NCBI RefSeq assembly: GCF_028830055.1
Contig: NZ_CP101655.1
Span: 248,001-312,000 of the forward strand
Direction: 5' to 3'
DNA from: Pseudomonas serboccidentalis
GTDB taxonomy: Bacteria > Pseudomonadota > Gammaproteobacteria > Pseudomonadales > Pseudomonadaceae
DNA length: 64,000 bases
A model generated the notes under the pieces. It ran no database searches and was not told where the DNA came from. It saw only the letters and a program-made list of their open reading frames with translations. Numbering within the stretch: the stretch's first letter is position 1; each line of letters starts with the position of its first letter. Positions 45,010 through 53,620 of the stretch are shown here, piece by piece. Position numbers and translations under genes: made by a program.

Positions 45010-45569
45010 TCGGTCATCCTCCGGAATCCCGCGACGACGAGCCGCACGGGGCGCGTGCGCATTTTCTCCAGGTGTTCCTCTCGCAGCGTTCGCAGATGGA
45101 AGCGCTGGTGAACCGGCGCGTCGGTTGCCGGGCCACGGCGGCGGATCTGGTGCAGGATCTGTTCTTGCGCTTCTGGCGTCGGCCGCTGGTGCAGGTCGAA
45201 GAACTCAGCACGTACCTGTTGCGTTGCGCCGGCAACATCGCCATCGATCATTTGCGCAGCGAAGGCACGCGGGTGCGGGTCAACGAGGGCTGGCAACCGG
45301 ACGAGCCGGACAGCCACGGCAGCGAACCGCAGGCCGCGCTCGAAGCGGGCAATGATTTGCGCCATGTCGAAGCGGCGTTGCGCGCCTTGCCCGAGCGCAC
45401 CCGGCAGATCTTTTTGCTCAATCGCATCCACGGACGCAAATACGCGGACATCGCCAAGGCCATGGGCCTGTCCCAAAGCGCTGTGGAAAAACATATGATG
45501 CGCGCCCTCGAGGCCTGCAAGGCCAGCCTGCGCGAACCCGCGCCACGCCTGCCAGGGAAAGCACCGTGA
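45003..45569 (+). CDS. ECF sigma factor, FecI-like (second system)
   Basis: A 188-residue ECF sigma factor. Region 2 is AADLVQDLFLRFWRRPL ... RCAGNIAIDHLRSEG; region 4 is HGRKYADIAKAMGLSQSAVE with KHMMRALEACK. The ATG at 45003 has a poor SD and overlaps the PepSY stump, so coupling to upstream translation is possible. It overlaps its FecR gene by 4 nt and should drive the receptor gene at 46754. Confidence 0.9.
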   Translation: MLIGHPPESRDDEPHGARAHFLQVFLSQRSQMEALVNRRVGCRATAADLVQDLFLRFWRRPLVQVEELSTYLLRCAGNIAIDHLRSEGTRVRVNEGWQPDEPDSHGSEPQAALEAGNDLRHVEAALRALPERTRQIFLLNRIHGRKYADIAKAMGLSQSAVEKHMMRALEACKASLREPAPRLPGKAP

Positions 45570-46555
45570 AGCCCACCGACCGCGTCGCTCCGACGCCCGC
45601 TCAGGAACAGGCCGCGCTCGCCTGGCTGAGCCTGTTGCACGACCGCCCAAGCACGGGCGATCAACTGACGTTCAGCCAATGGCTGCGCGCCGATCCGGCC
45701 CACGCCGAGGCCTATGCCCAGGCGCAGGTGATGTGGGAATTGAGCGAAAGCCCGGCGCGCGCCCTGGCCGTTGAAGACGCGTTGGCGTTGCAGGGCTACC
45801 TCAATGCGATGGATCGTCCGCGTCGTTCAGCGCTGCTGCGCTGGTCGGGTGCGTTGGCGATGGCCGCGTGCCTGTTGCTGATGATCAGCCTCGGCACGGG
45901 TTGGCAGCCGCAGCGCTGGATCGACGATCTGGGCGCCGATTACGTTTCGGCACCGGGGGAAATCCGCACGGTGACCCTGGCCGATCAATCGCAAGTCACG
46001 CTGGACGCCGACAGCGCCATCGCCGTGGATTTCAGCCATGGCGAGCGGCATGTGCAGTTGCGTCGTGGCGCCGGTTTTTTCAGCGTGACGCATACCGGCG
46101 ATCCCTTTGTGGTCGAGGCCGAGAAAGGCCTGGCGCGGGTGCTCGGCACACAGTTTGAAGTGCGTCTGCAACCGCAGGGCGCGCAGGTCACGGTGCTGTC
46201 CGGGCGCGTTGGCGTGACGGCGGATCGCAACGCGCAGCAACAGATTCTGACGGCTGGCCAGCAAGTGGCTTATGGGCAGGGCCGCGCCGAAAAGCTGCAT
46301 GCAGTGGACAGCGAAGCGCAACTGGCCTGGCGTCAGGGCTGGCTGAGTTACTACAAATCGACGCTGGGCGATGTGGTGCAGGATTTGCGGCGCTATTACC
46401 CGGGGCGGATTGTGTTGCTCAATGATGAGCTGGCGGCGCGCAAGGTCAGCGGGAGTTTTCCGAGCAAGGATCCGCAGGCTGTGTTGAGTTCGCTGCAAGG
46501 GGTGATGGGGTTTGAGCAGCATCAGGTTCTCGGGCATCTGATTATTTTGCGCTGA
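45566..46555 (+). CDS. FecR-family anti-sigma regulator (second system)
   Basis: A 329-residue protein: N-terminal DUF4880-like part (AALAWLSLLHDRPSTGDQLT), one TM helix at about 91-111 (LLRWSGALAMAACLLLMISL), FecR domain (SAPGEIRTVTLADQSQVTLD) and C-terminal contact domain. Regulates the preceding sigma factor in response to the receptor at 46754. Confidence 0.92.
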   Translation: MKPTDRVAPTPAQEQAALAWLSLLHDRPSTGDQLTFSQWLRADPAHAEAYAQAQVMWELSESPARALAVEDALALQGYLNAMDRPRRSALLRWSGALAMAACLLLMISLGTGWQPQRWIDDLGADYVSAPGEIRTVTLADQSQVTLDADSAIAVDFSHGERHVQLRRGAGFFSVTHTGDPFVVEAEKGLARVLGTQFEVRLQPQGAQVTVLSGRVGVTADRNAQQQILTAGQQVAYGQGRAEKLHAVDSEAQLAWRQGWLSYYKSTLGDVVQDLRRYYPGRIVLLNDELAARKVSGSFPSKDPQAVLSSLQGVMGFEQHQVLGHLIILR

Positions 46556-46562
46556 TCAACGT

Positions 46563-46640
46563 CAAGAGATCGCAGCCTTCGGCAGTTCCTACATGGGAAT
46601 GCGATCCCCTGTAGGAGCGGCCGAAGGCTGCGATCATTTG
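46563..46640. repeat. REP family B inverted pair, worn arms
   Basis: CAAGAGATCGCAGCCTTCGG and right arm ending CGATCATTTG; spacer holds GGGAATGCGATCCCC. Confidence 0.82.
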
Positions 46641-46671
46641 CTTCTGAAAAACTTTTTCAAAATTGTGGTGA

Positions 46672-46723
46672 GGTAAACCCCAGCCCCATCCGTGTAGTGA
46701 CTGAAACTGCGAGTCATTCGCAT
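46672..46723 (+). promoter_or_regulatory. Candidate ECF-dependent promoter of the receptor gene
   Basis: GGTAAACCCC (from 46672) and CCGTGTAG (from 46690) could be -35/-10 elements for an iron-starvation sigma factor, though the spacing is short. TGCGAGTCATTCGCA, a perfect 5-5-5 inverted repeat at 46709-46723, would lie in the leader. Pattern reading only. Confidence 0.3.
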
Positions 46724-46753
46724 CCGTTGCGGTTCTACACAGGTCATTGAGCA

Positions 46754-49183
46754 ATGAAGTCCAGGGCAAAATCGGGTTCGGTCAAACAATGGTTGGGCGT
46801 TTCGGCGTTGAGTTTTTCCGCATTGGCGCTGTTGCCGATGAGCGTGGCGCTCGCCGCTGAAACCGTCAGCAGCCCGGCGCAACAGCAGTTCAGTTTTTCC
46901 CTGAGTGCCAAACCGCTGCCGCAAGCCCTGAGCGACTTCAGCCGCGTCACCGGGCAAAGCGTGGTCTACACCGATGAAGCGCCGTACGGCCTCAACGCCC
47001 CGGCCGTCAGCGGTCAGATGAGTGCCGAACAAGCGCTGCAACGCCTGCTCAGCGGCTCCGGCATGACCTTCCGTCGCACCGACAGCCATACCCTGGCGCT
47101 GGAACCGCAACCCACCGATGGCGCGCTCAATCTCGGCGCCACCACCATCACCTCGACCCGCGACGAGTCGATGACGTATCAACCGCCGCAAACCAGTTCG
47201 GTCATGCGCTCTTCTGCGTCGCTGCAGGAAATCCCGCAGACCGTCAACGTGATCCCGGCCCAGGTGATCCGCGATCAGACCCCGCGCAATCTCGACGATG
47301 CGCTGGCCAACGTCAGCGGCATCACCCAGGGCAACACCTTGGGCAGCACTCAGGATTCGGTGATGACCCGCGGCTTCGGTGATAACCGCAACGGCTCGAT
47401 CATGCGTGACGGCATGCCGATCGTGCAGGGCCGCGGCATGAATGCGACAGTCGATCGTGTCGAAGTGCTCAAGGGGCCGGCGTCGTTGTTGTACGGCATT
47501 CAGGACCCGGGCGGCGTGGTCAACCTGGTCAGCAAGAAACCGGAACTGACCCAGTACAACGCCCTGACCCTGCGCGGCTCGACCTACGGCGACGGCAAGA
47601 ATGGCAGCGGCGGCGCCTTCGACAGCACCGGTGCGCTGGGTGAATCCGGGCTGGCCTATCGGCTGGTGCTCGATCACGAAGACGAAGATTACTGGCGCAA
47701 CTACGGCACCCACCGCGAGACGCTGATCGCGCCGTCGCTGGCCTGGTTCGGCGAGCGCACCCAGCTGTCGTTCGGCTACGAGCACCGCGAGTTTCTCACG
47801 CCGTTCGACCGTGGCACGGTGATCGATCCACGCACCAACCACCCGCTGGATATCTCGCGCAACGAGCGTCTGGACGAGCCGTTCAACGACATGGAAGGCC
47901 GTTCCGACCTGTACCATTTCGAGGCCGACCACGAACTCAACGACAACTGGAAAGCCCACTTCGGCTACAGCTGGAACCGCGAAACCTACGACGCCAGCCA
48001 GGTCCGCGTGACCGCCATCGACACCAGGAAAGGCACGCTGACCCGCAGCATGGACGGCACGCAAGGGGCGATCAGCACTGACCGTTTCACTACCGCCAGC
48101 CTCGAAGGCAAGGTCAACCTGCTGGGCATGCAACATGACCTGGTGTTCGGCGTCGACGACGAGTACCGCAAGATCTACCGCGCCGACCTGATCCGCCAGA
48201 AAAGCCTGAGCACCTTCAGCTACGTCAATCCGGTGTATGGCCGCGAAGTCGAAGGCACCACGGTCAGCCCGGCCGACAGCGCGCAAACCGATCTGCTGCG
48301 CAGCGATTCGGTGTTCCTGCAGGACTCCATTCACCTCAACGACCAGTGGATTCTGGTCGCCGGCGGGCGCTTCCAGGAGTACGACCAGTACGCCGGCAAA
48401 GGCGTACCGTTCAAGGCCAACACCGACAGCAACGGGCAGAAGTTCGTGCCGCGTGCCGGCCTGGTGTATCGCTACACCGATGAGTTGTCGTTCTACGGCA
48501 GCTACACCGAATCGTTCAAACCCAACTCGACCATCGCCCCGCTCGGCGGCAGCAGCACCGTGCTCGACGGCAGTATCGCGCCGGAAGAAGCCAAGTCGTG
48601 GGAGCTGGGCGCGCGCCTGGATATGCCGGGGCGTCTCACCGGTAATATCGCGCTGTTCGACATCAAAAAACGCAACGTGCTGGTGGCCAACTCCGAAGGT
48701 CCGACCACGATCTACAGCGCCGCCGGCGAAGTGCGTTCCCGGGGTCTGGAACTGGACCTGACCGGTCAACTCAGTGATCGTTGGAGCCTGATCGGCGCCT
48801 ATGCCTACACCGATGCCGAGGTCACCAAAGACCCGGAGTACCAAGGCAATCGCCTGCAAAACGTGGCGAAGAACAGCGGCTCATTGTCGGCGGTGTATGA
48901 CTTCGGCAGCGTGATCGGTGGCGATCAATTGCGGGTCGGCGCCGGGGCGCGGTATGTCGGCGAGCGCGCGGGCAACGCGGTGAATGATTTCGACCTGCCG
49001 AGCTACACCGTGGCCGATGCGTTCGCCACTTACGACACCAAGCTTGAGGGGCAGAAGGTCAAGTTCCAGCTCAACGTGAAGAACCTGTTCGACCGCACGT
49101 ATTACACCTCGGCGGCGAGCCGGTTCTTTGTGTCGATGGGTGATTCGCGGCAGATTTCGTTGTCGAGCACGTTGGAGTTCTGA
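46754..49183 (+). CDS. TonB-dependent siderophore receptor with signalling domain
   Basis: An 809-residue outer-membrane transducer. Signal peptide about 1-35 (ALLPMSVALAAE), STN domain about 46-112 (FSLSAKPLPQALSDFSRVTG), plug (SLQEIPQTVNVIPAQVI, MTRGF, DRVEVLKGPASLLYG, DPGGVVNLVSKKP) and barrel ending SLSSTLEF. It looks like the FhuA/FiuA/FoxA hydroxamate group with barrel segments typical for ferrichrome or ferrioxamine receptors, but the ligand cannot be fixed. The preceding sigma/FecR genes and the STN domain show that it senses its own substrate. Confidence 0.92.
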   Translation: MKSRAKSGSVKQWLGVSALSFSALALLPMSVALAAETVSSPAQQQFSFSLSAKPLPQALSDFSRVTGQSVVYTDEAPYGLNAPAVSGQMSAEQALQRLLSGSGMTFRRTDSHTLALEPQPTDGALNLGATTITSTRDESMTYQPPQTSSVMRSSASLQEIPQTVNVIPAQVIRDQTPRNLDDALANVSGITQGNTLGSTQDSVMTRGFGDNRNGSIMRDGMPIVQGRGMNATVDRVEVLKGPASLLYGIQDPGGVVNLVSKKPELTQYNALTLRGSTYGDGKNGSGGAFDSTGALGESGLAYRLVLDHEDEDYWRNYGTHRETLIAPSLAWFGERTQLSFGYEHREFLTPFDRGTVIDPRTNHPLDISRNERLDEPFNDMEGRSDLYHFEADHELNDNWKAHFGYSWNRETYDASQVRVTAIDTRKGTLTRSMDGTQGAISTDRFTTASLEGKVNLLGMQHDLVFGVDDEYRKIYRADLIRQKSLSTFSYVNPVYGREVEGTTVSPADSAQTDLLRSDSVFLQDSIHLNDQWILVAGGRFQEYDQYAGKGVPFKANTDSNGQKFVPRAGLVYRYTDELSFYGSYTESFKPNSTIAPLGGSSTVLDGSIAPEEAKSWELGARLDMPGRLTGNIALFDIKKRNVLVANSEGPTTIYSAAGEVRSRGLELDLTGQLSDRWSLIGAYAYTDAEVTKDPEYQGNRLQNVAKNSGSLSAVYDFGSVIGGDQLRVGAGARYVGERAGNAVNDFDLPSYTVADAFATYDTKLEGQKVKFQLNVKNLFDRTYYTSAASRFFVSMGDSRQISLSSTLEF

Positions 49184-49194
49184 CCCGGAACCGT

Positions 49195-49272
49195 AAAAGA
49201 TCGCAGCCTTCGGCAGCTCCTACAGAGGAACGCATTCCAACTGTTGGAGCTGCCGAAGGCTGCGATCTTTTG
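49195..49272. repeat. REP family B inverted pair
   Basis: AAAAGATCGCAGCCTTCGG and complement; the right inner arm reads GTTGGAGC (one change); spacer GGAACGCATTCC. Confidence 0.88.
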
Positions 49273-49280
49273 ATCTGGCG

Positions 49281-50156
49281 CTAACGCAAAAACGCCTGTC
49301 GATATTCCCCCGGCGTCCCGCCCAGCACCTGCCGAAACCGGTTGGTGAAATGACTGGCACTGGCAAAGCCGCACGCCAGCGCAATCTCTCCCAGCGGCAA
49401 CGCCGTCCCGCGCAACAACTCCCGCGCCCGGCTCAAGCGGCGCGCCAGCACGTACTGATGCGGCGGCAAGCCGAAACTGGCGCGGAACATCCGCGCAAAG
49501 TGGTATTCCGACAGCGCGCACAGCCCGGCCAGTTGCCCGAGGCTGATCGGTTCGGCCAGATGACTGTCAATGAACCCTACCAATTGCCGACGCTGGTGGG
49601 GCGCCAGCCCGCCCTTGAGGCGCAAACCCTGACGGGCACCGACCTGGCTGAGCAGGGTATGACTGAGCAATTCGTGTGCAAGGCTGCTGGTCAGCAAGCG
49701 CTCGGCCGGTTCGTCCCAGTTCAGCGTGAGCAACTGCCGAAAGCGCCGCGCCTGTTGCGGGTCTTCGAGAAAGGTCTGCTCGCGCAACTGCATTTCTCGC
49801 GGCTCGCGATCGAGCAAAGTGACGCACCCCAAGGCAAATTGCTCGGCGCTGAAATACAGATGCGCGAGGCGGATATCGCCATTGATCACCCAGCCCGATT
49901 GGTGGTCGGCCGGCAGGATGCACAACTTGTCCGGCCCACCCTTGTGGCCAGGCTGGTCACGGCGAAAGGTCCCGGTGCCGCCGGCGATGTAGCACGACAG
50001 GGTGTGATGGCTCGGCGCTTCGTATTCCTGGGCGTCGTGGTGGTTGGTCCACAGGGCCGCAGACAAGCCGTCACCGAGTTCGGCGCTGTGCACAAGGCGT
50101 GCGTTCGGCGAGCGGTTGAGGGCTTGAAAGACTTGCAGGGTATCGATAGCGGCCAT
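49281..50156 (-). CDS. AraC-family regulator
   Basis: A 291-residue activator with an N-terminal cupin-like sensor (HHTLSCYIAGGTGTFRRD ... LPADHQSGW) and two C-terminal AraC helix-turn-helices (ISLGQLAGLCALSEYHFARM and PLGEIALACGFASASHFTNR). It is divergent from the DMT exporter gene, which it may control (inference). Confidence 0.88.
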   Translation of the reverse strand: MAAIDTLQVFQALNRSPNARLVHSAELGDGLSAALWTNHHDAQEYEAPSHHTLSCYIAGGTGTFRRDQPGHKGGPDKLCILPADHQSGWVINGDIRLAHLYFSAEQFALGCVTLLDREPREMQLREQTFLEDPQQARRFRQLLTLNWDEPAERLLTSSLAHELLSHTLLSQVGARQGLRLKGGLAPHQRRQLVGFIDSHLAEPISLGQLAGLCALSEYHFARMFRASFGLPPHQYVLARRLSRARELLRGTALPLGEIALACGFASASHFTNRFRQVLGGTPGEYRQAFLR

Positions 50157-50293
50157 GTTCGGTTCTCTCCAACGCCTTGCATCCTACTCCGTAGCCTGTG
50201 CGCTGCCAGCCTGCCGGGCGACAAAAGCGCAAGATTTTGCAAGCGCCCCGATCCCTGCTGCCGCACCCTGATCTTCAATTCAGCGCAAAACCT

Positions 50294-50407
50294 TGTGGCG
50301 AGGGAGCTCGCTCCCGCTGGGCTGCGAAGCGGCCCCAAAATTCTGGGTTGCTAATGCAGATTTGCGAGTGCTGCGCACTCAAGCGGGAGCAAGCTCCCTC
50401 GCCACAG
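50294..50407. repeat. REP family C inverted pair
   Basis: TTGTGGCGAGGGAGCTCGCT and GAGCAAGCTCCCTCGCCACA with inner GGGCTGCGAAGCGGCCCC; fills most of the AraC-DMT gap, so the DMT promoter lies within or between its arms. Confidence 0.85.
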
Positions 50408-50443
50408 AAGCGCTCAGCGTTGCCGCATCAAGGAGTGTCTACC

Positions 50444-51346
50444 ATGAATCTGTCGTTGTATCTGCTGACCGTGCTGATCTGGGGCACCACCTGGATTGCC
50501 CTGAAATGGCAACTGGGTGTGGTGGCGATTCCAGTGTCGATCGTCTATCGCTTCGGTCTCGCCGCGCTGGTGCTGTTCGTGCTGTTGCTGCTCAGTCGCC
50601 GGCTGCAGCCGATGAATCGCCGAGGGCATCTGATCTGCGTGGCGCAGGGCTTGTGCCTGTTCTGCGTCAACTTCATGTGCTTTCTGACCGCCAGCCAGTG
50701 GATTCCCAGCGGTCTGGTGGCGGTGGTGTTTTCCACGGCAACGCTGTGGAACGCGCTCAATGCACGGGTGTTCTTCGGCCAGCGCATTGCGCGCAACGTG
50801 CTGATGGGCGGGGCGCTCGGCTTGTTCGGGCTGGGGATGTTGTTCTGGCCGGAACTGGCCGGTCATCACGCCAGCCCGCAGACCTTGCTCGGTCTGGCGC
50901 TGGCGCTGTGTGGCACGTTGTGTTTCTCGGCGGGCAACATGTTGTCGAGCCTGCAGCAGAAGGCCGGCCTGAAACCGTTGACCACCAATGCCTGGGGCAT
51001 GGCCTATGGCGCGGCAATGTTGTCGGTGTGGTGCTTGTTCAAAGGCATTCCGTTCGAGATGGATTGGTCGCCGCGCTACGTCGGCGCTCTGCTGTATTTG
51101 GTGATCCCGGGTTCGGTGATCGGCTTCACCGCGTACCTGACGCTGGTCGGGCGCATGGGGCCGGAACGTGCGGCGTATTGCACCGTGCTGTTCCCGGTGG
51201 TGGCGCTGAACGTGTCGGCGTTTGCCGAAGGGTATCAGTGGACGGTGCCGGCGCTGCTTGGGCTGGTATTGGTGATGTTTGGCAATGTATTGGTGTTTCG
51301 TAAATCCAAGGGGGCGGTGTTGCCTCCTCAAGGAAAGTTGGCGTGA
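50444..51346 (+). CDS. DMT-superfamily (EamA) transporter
   Basis: A 300-residue exporter with ten hydrophobic helices in two EamA repeats (about 1-135 and 148-290). LTVLIWGTTWIALKWQLGVV and ASQWIPSGLVAVVFSTATLWNA are typical. SD AAGGAG (50430-50435) is 8 nt before the ATG. Likely exports amino acids or metabolites; substrate unknown. Confidence 0.88.
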   Translation: MNLSLYLLTVLIWGTTWIALKWQLGVVAIPVSIVYRFGLAALVLFVLLLLSRRLQPMNRRGHLICVAQGLCLFCVNFMCFLTASQWIPSGLVAVVFSTATLWNALNARVFFGQRIARNVLMGGALGLFGLGMLFWPELAGHHASPQTLLGLALALCGTLCFSAGNMLSSLQQKAGLKPLTTNAWGMAYGAAMLSVWCLFKGIPFEMDWSPRYVGALLYLVIPGSVIGFTAYLTLVGRMGPERAAYCTVLFPVVALNVSAFAEGYQWTVPALLGLVLVMFGNVLVFRKSKGAVLPPQGKLA

Positions 51347-51352
51347 AATCCG

Positions 51353-51376
51353 CGAGCGCTGAACATTCAGCGCTCG
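51353..51376. terminator. Perfect hairpin between convergent genes
   Basis: CGAGCGCTGAA-CA-TTCAGCGCTCG: 11-bp arms, 2-nt loop, just after the DMT stop. The DUF2165 stop codon (51367-51369) lies in it. T content after the stem is low, so it may act as a weak terminator or 3' end stabiliser for both mRNAs. Confidence 0.55.
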
Positions 51377-51876
51377 ACTTTCAATGTGATGTAAAGCAAT
51401 ACCGGTAAGATGAAGTCAACAATGTGCCGCGCCCAGTCCTTGGCGTTCCAGACTTGCGATGTGTCCATGTCGAACCATTCGACGCCGATGACTTGCAGGC
51501 AGATGTAATAAACAAAGATCGCGATCAATAAACCAATAATCGAAAACTTCTTGGCATCGTGAAAGGCTTTGTCTGAAGCTTTTATCTTGCGTAGAAGCTG
51601 GTAGGTGCCGACCAGGCAGCACGTGGTCCAGATCACTTCCGTGGTGATGATGAACCAGTAGATCCGGTGGTGCAGTATCGGTGACTCGATTGCACGGTAA
51701 CGGATGTTGGGGTTGGTCTGGGTGGTGTCCATGCTGAGGATGTGACCGACATATGTATAGTTTGACGCGTAGTCGGTGAAGTTGCTGTACATCACCAGCA
51801 AGCCGAAAAAACTTATGTAAGCCATCAGGGTAACTTTGCTGTAGCGAATGAGTTTTTGGATGTTCAGGTTGTTCAA
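51367..51876 (-). CDS. DUF2165 small membrane protein
   Basis: About 169 residues with four hydrophobic helices (about 13-32, 75-100, 112-130, 148-163). TLMAYISFFGLLVMYSNFTD and a WNAKDWARHIVDFILPVLLY-like end match DUF2165. No ATG suits the family N-terminus; TTG at 51876 has GGAG 6 nt upstream and gives MNNLNIQKLIRYSKVTLM, so I choose it. The frame is open to 52113, without similarity. The DNA is A+T-richer than the neighbours, so the gene may be acquired. Its last codons form part of a hairpin. Confidence 0.72.
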   Translation of the reverse strand: MNNLNIQKLIRYSKVTLMAYISFFGLLVMYSNFTDYASNYTYVGHILSMDTTQTNPNIRYRAIESPILHHRIYWFIITTEVIWTTCCLVGTYQLLRKIKASDKAFHDAKKFSIIGLLIAIFVYYICLQVIGVEWFDMDTSQVWNAKDWARHIVDFILPVLLYITLKVER

Positions 51877-52033
51877 GGGTTTCTCCAGAATGTTTATCGT
51901 GCTGTCGATAAGTCTGGAGAGTTTAATGTTCTGTGTTGTGTTTTTAGTTGAGGCTTGAGTTGCAAGGTATGTAACGGTTGGCCAAGGGGTTAATTTAAGC
52001 GGGCAAGTGCCGATGAGGCGCTTGCCCGTTTTT

Positions 52034-53008
52034 TCAGCCACGCCAGACTTGCGGATTGACCAGGTCCTGCGGGCGTTCGCCGAGCAGTGCGCTGCGCAGG
52101 TTGGCGAGGGCACGGTTGGCCATGGCTTCGCGGGTTTCGTGGGTGGCGGAGCCGATGTGCGGCAATGTCACCGCATTTTTCAGCTGGAACAGGGGCGATT
52201 CGGCCAGCGGTTCTTTTTCGTAGACATCCAGGCCGGCGCCACGGATGCGGTTGTTTTGCAGCGCTTCGATCAGCGCCGGTTCATCGACCACCGGGCCACG
52301 GGAGATGTTGACCAGGATCGCGCCGGGCTTCATCAGGGCCAGTTCGCGGTGGCTGATCAGGTGGCGAGTCTTGTCGCTGAGCGGCACCACCAGGCAGACG
52401 AAGTCGGCTTCGGCCAGCAGTTGATCGAGGCTGCGAAATTGTGCGCCGAGTTGTTGTTCCAGCTCGGTCTTGCGGCTGTTGCCGCTGTAGAGGATCGGCA
52501 TGTTGAAGCCGAAATGGCCACGACGGGCGACGGCGGCGCCGATGTTGCCCATGCCGACAATACCGAGGGTTTTGCCGTGGACGTCACAGCCGAACAGTGG
52601 CGCGCCGACGCTGGCTTGCCATTGGCCGGCCTTGGTCCAGGCGTCGAGTTCGGCGACGCGGCGGGCGCTGCTCATGATCAGGGCGAAGGCGAGGTCGGCG
52701 GTGCTTTCGGTGAGCACGTTGGGGGTGTTGGTGAGCATGATGCCGCGTTGGTTGAAGTAGTCGAGGTCGTAATTGTCGTAGCCGACGGAGACGCTGGAGA
52801 CCACTTCAAGTTTTGTGGCGGTTTCGAGTTGGGCTTTGCCGAGTTTGCGGCCGACGCCGATGAGGCCGTGGGCGTGGGGCAGGGCCTCGTTGAATTGGGC
52901 GTTGATGTCGCCGTTTTTGGGGTTGGGAACGATGACGTCGAACTCCTGTTGCAGGCGTTCGATCATTGGGGGGGTGATGCGGCTGAAGGCCAGGACTGTT
53001 TTTTTCAT
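52034..53008 (-). CDS. D-2-hydroxyacid dehydrogenase, GhrB/TkrA type
   Basis: A 324-residue NAD(P)H-dependent reductase of glyoxylate, hydroxypyruvate or 2-ketogluconate. VGYDNYDLDYFNQRGIMLTN, Rossmann GIVGMGNIGAAVA, catalytic Arg in LVNISRGPVVDE, Glu in GLDVYEKEP and His in LPHIGSATHETR. The ATG at 53008 (MKKTVLAFSRITPPMIERL) is clear; the frame stays open 112 codons upstream over the structured non-coding stretch. No ketogluconate genes are next to it. Confidence 0.9.
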   Translation of the reverse strand: MKKTVLAFSRITPPMIERLQQEFDVIVPNPKNGDINAQFNEALPHAHGLIGVGRKLGKAQLETATKLEVVSSVSVGYDNYDLDYFNQRGIMLTNTPNVLTESTADLAFALIMSSARRVAELDAWTKAGQWQASVGAPLFGCDVHGKTLGIVGMGNIGAAVARRGHFGFNMPILYSGNSRKTELEQQLGAQFRSLDQLLAEADFVCLVVPLSDKTRHLISHRELALMKPGAILVNISRGPVVDEPALIEALQNNRIRGAGLDVYEKEPLAESPLFQLKNAVTLPHIGSATHETREAMANRALANLRSALLGERPQDLVNPQVWRG

Positions 53009-53254
53009 TGGGCTGGGGCTCGGGCTTCGGGGCTTTATTGCCAAGCAAGCTAACATTTCTTTGTGGGGTTTGGCTTGTCTTGGCGGCCTCTGGGCCGACC
53101 AGGTTCTTGGGGTTTTGGGTGTATATCCGTTTCTGCGGGTGTGGCGGCTGGCGGTTTCGCTCTTACAGCGAGTCACTTTTGCAGACGCCCAAAAGTAACC
53201 AAAACGCTGGGCCCCGGCGTTCGGCCCTCGCCGTGGCTCGGGTTCCTTCGTTAC

Positions 53255-53359
53255 GGGGTTCATCCGGGGGCATCGCCTACGGTTTGCTTCGCTGCACCTC
53301 CTCTCGATGTGTTTGGCTTCGCCAAACGGTCGCTGCGCTCCCACCCCCGGATGAACCCC
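53255..53359. repeat. 16-bp perfect inverted repeat with nested hairpin
   Basis: Arms at 53255-53270 and 53344-53359, 73-nt loop with a 7-bp hairpin. On the minus strand it precedes the GhrB-type gene by about 250 nt. Confidence 0.8.
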
Positions 53360-53449
53360 TCCACTCAGCCTGCCGAAGGGGCCGGTACGGCAAGATCAAG
53401 AGCTGCAGCCGAGCTTGCGCTCATCCTGTTGAGTGGTGAGAAGCGGATG

Positions 53450-53542
53450 CACCAACTGCCTGCACCCAATCCAGCTGTAGGAGTGAGCCTGCTCGCGATG
53501 GCGGCCTGTCAGCCGACCAATCACCAACTGCCTGCACCCAAT
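53450..53542 (+). repeat. Direct repeat with 72-bp period and REP half
   Basis: CACCAACTGCCTGCACCCAAT starts at 53450 and 53522; each copy is followed by a REP-like GAG(T)GAGC/GAGC-TTGCTCGCGA unit, so a whole 72-bp unit was duplicated and then diverged. Confidence 0.7.
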
Positions 53543-53620
53543 CTAACTGTGCGAGCTTGCTCGCGAATGCGGTGTGTCATTCAACGCAGGTATTTGCTGA
53601 CCCACCGCTCCCTCAGGGGT

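Larger units (their letters stand above)
53009..53620. other. Non-coding stretch with a long nested inverted repeat
   Basis: About 610 nt with no credible gene. GGGGTTCATCCGGGGG (53255-53270) pairs perfectly with CCCCCGGATGAACCCC (53344-53359); inside the loop GTTTGGC-TTC-GCCAAAC (53311-53327) forms a second hairpin. A family A REP half is at 53475-53504, and CACCAACTGCCTGCACCCAAT occurs twice (53450-53470, 53522-53542). I recall similar sequence giving spurious ORFs in many Pseudomonas genomes, so it may be a dispersed element. Confidence 0.6.
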
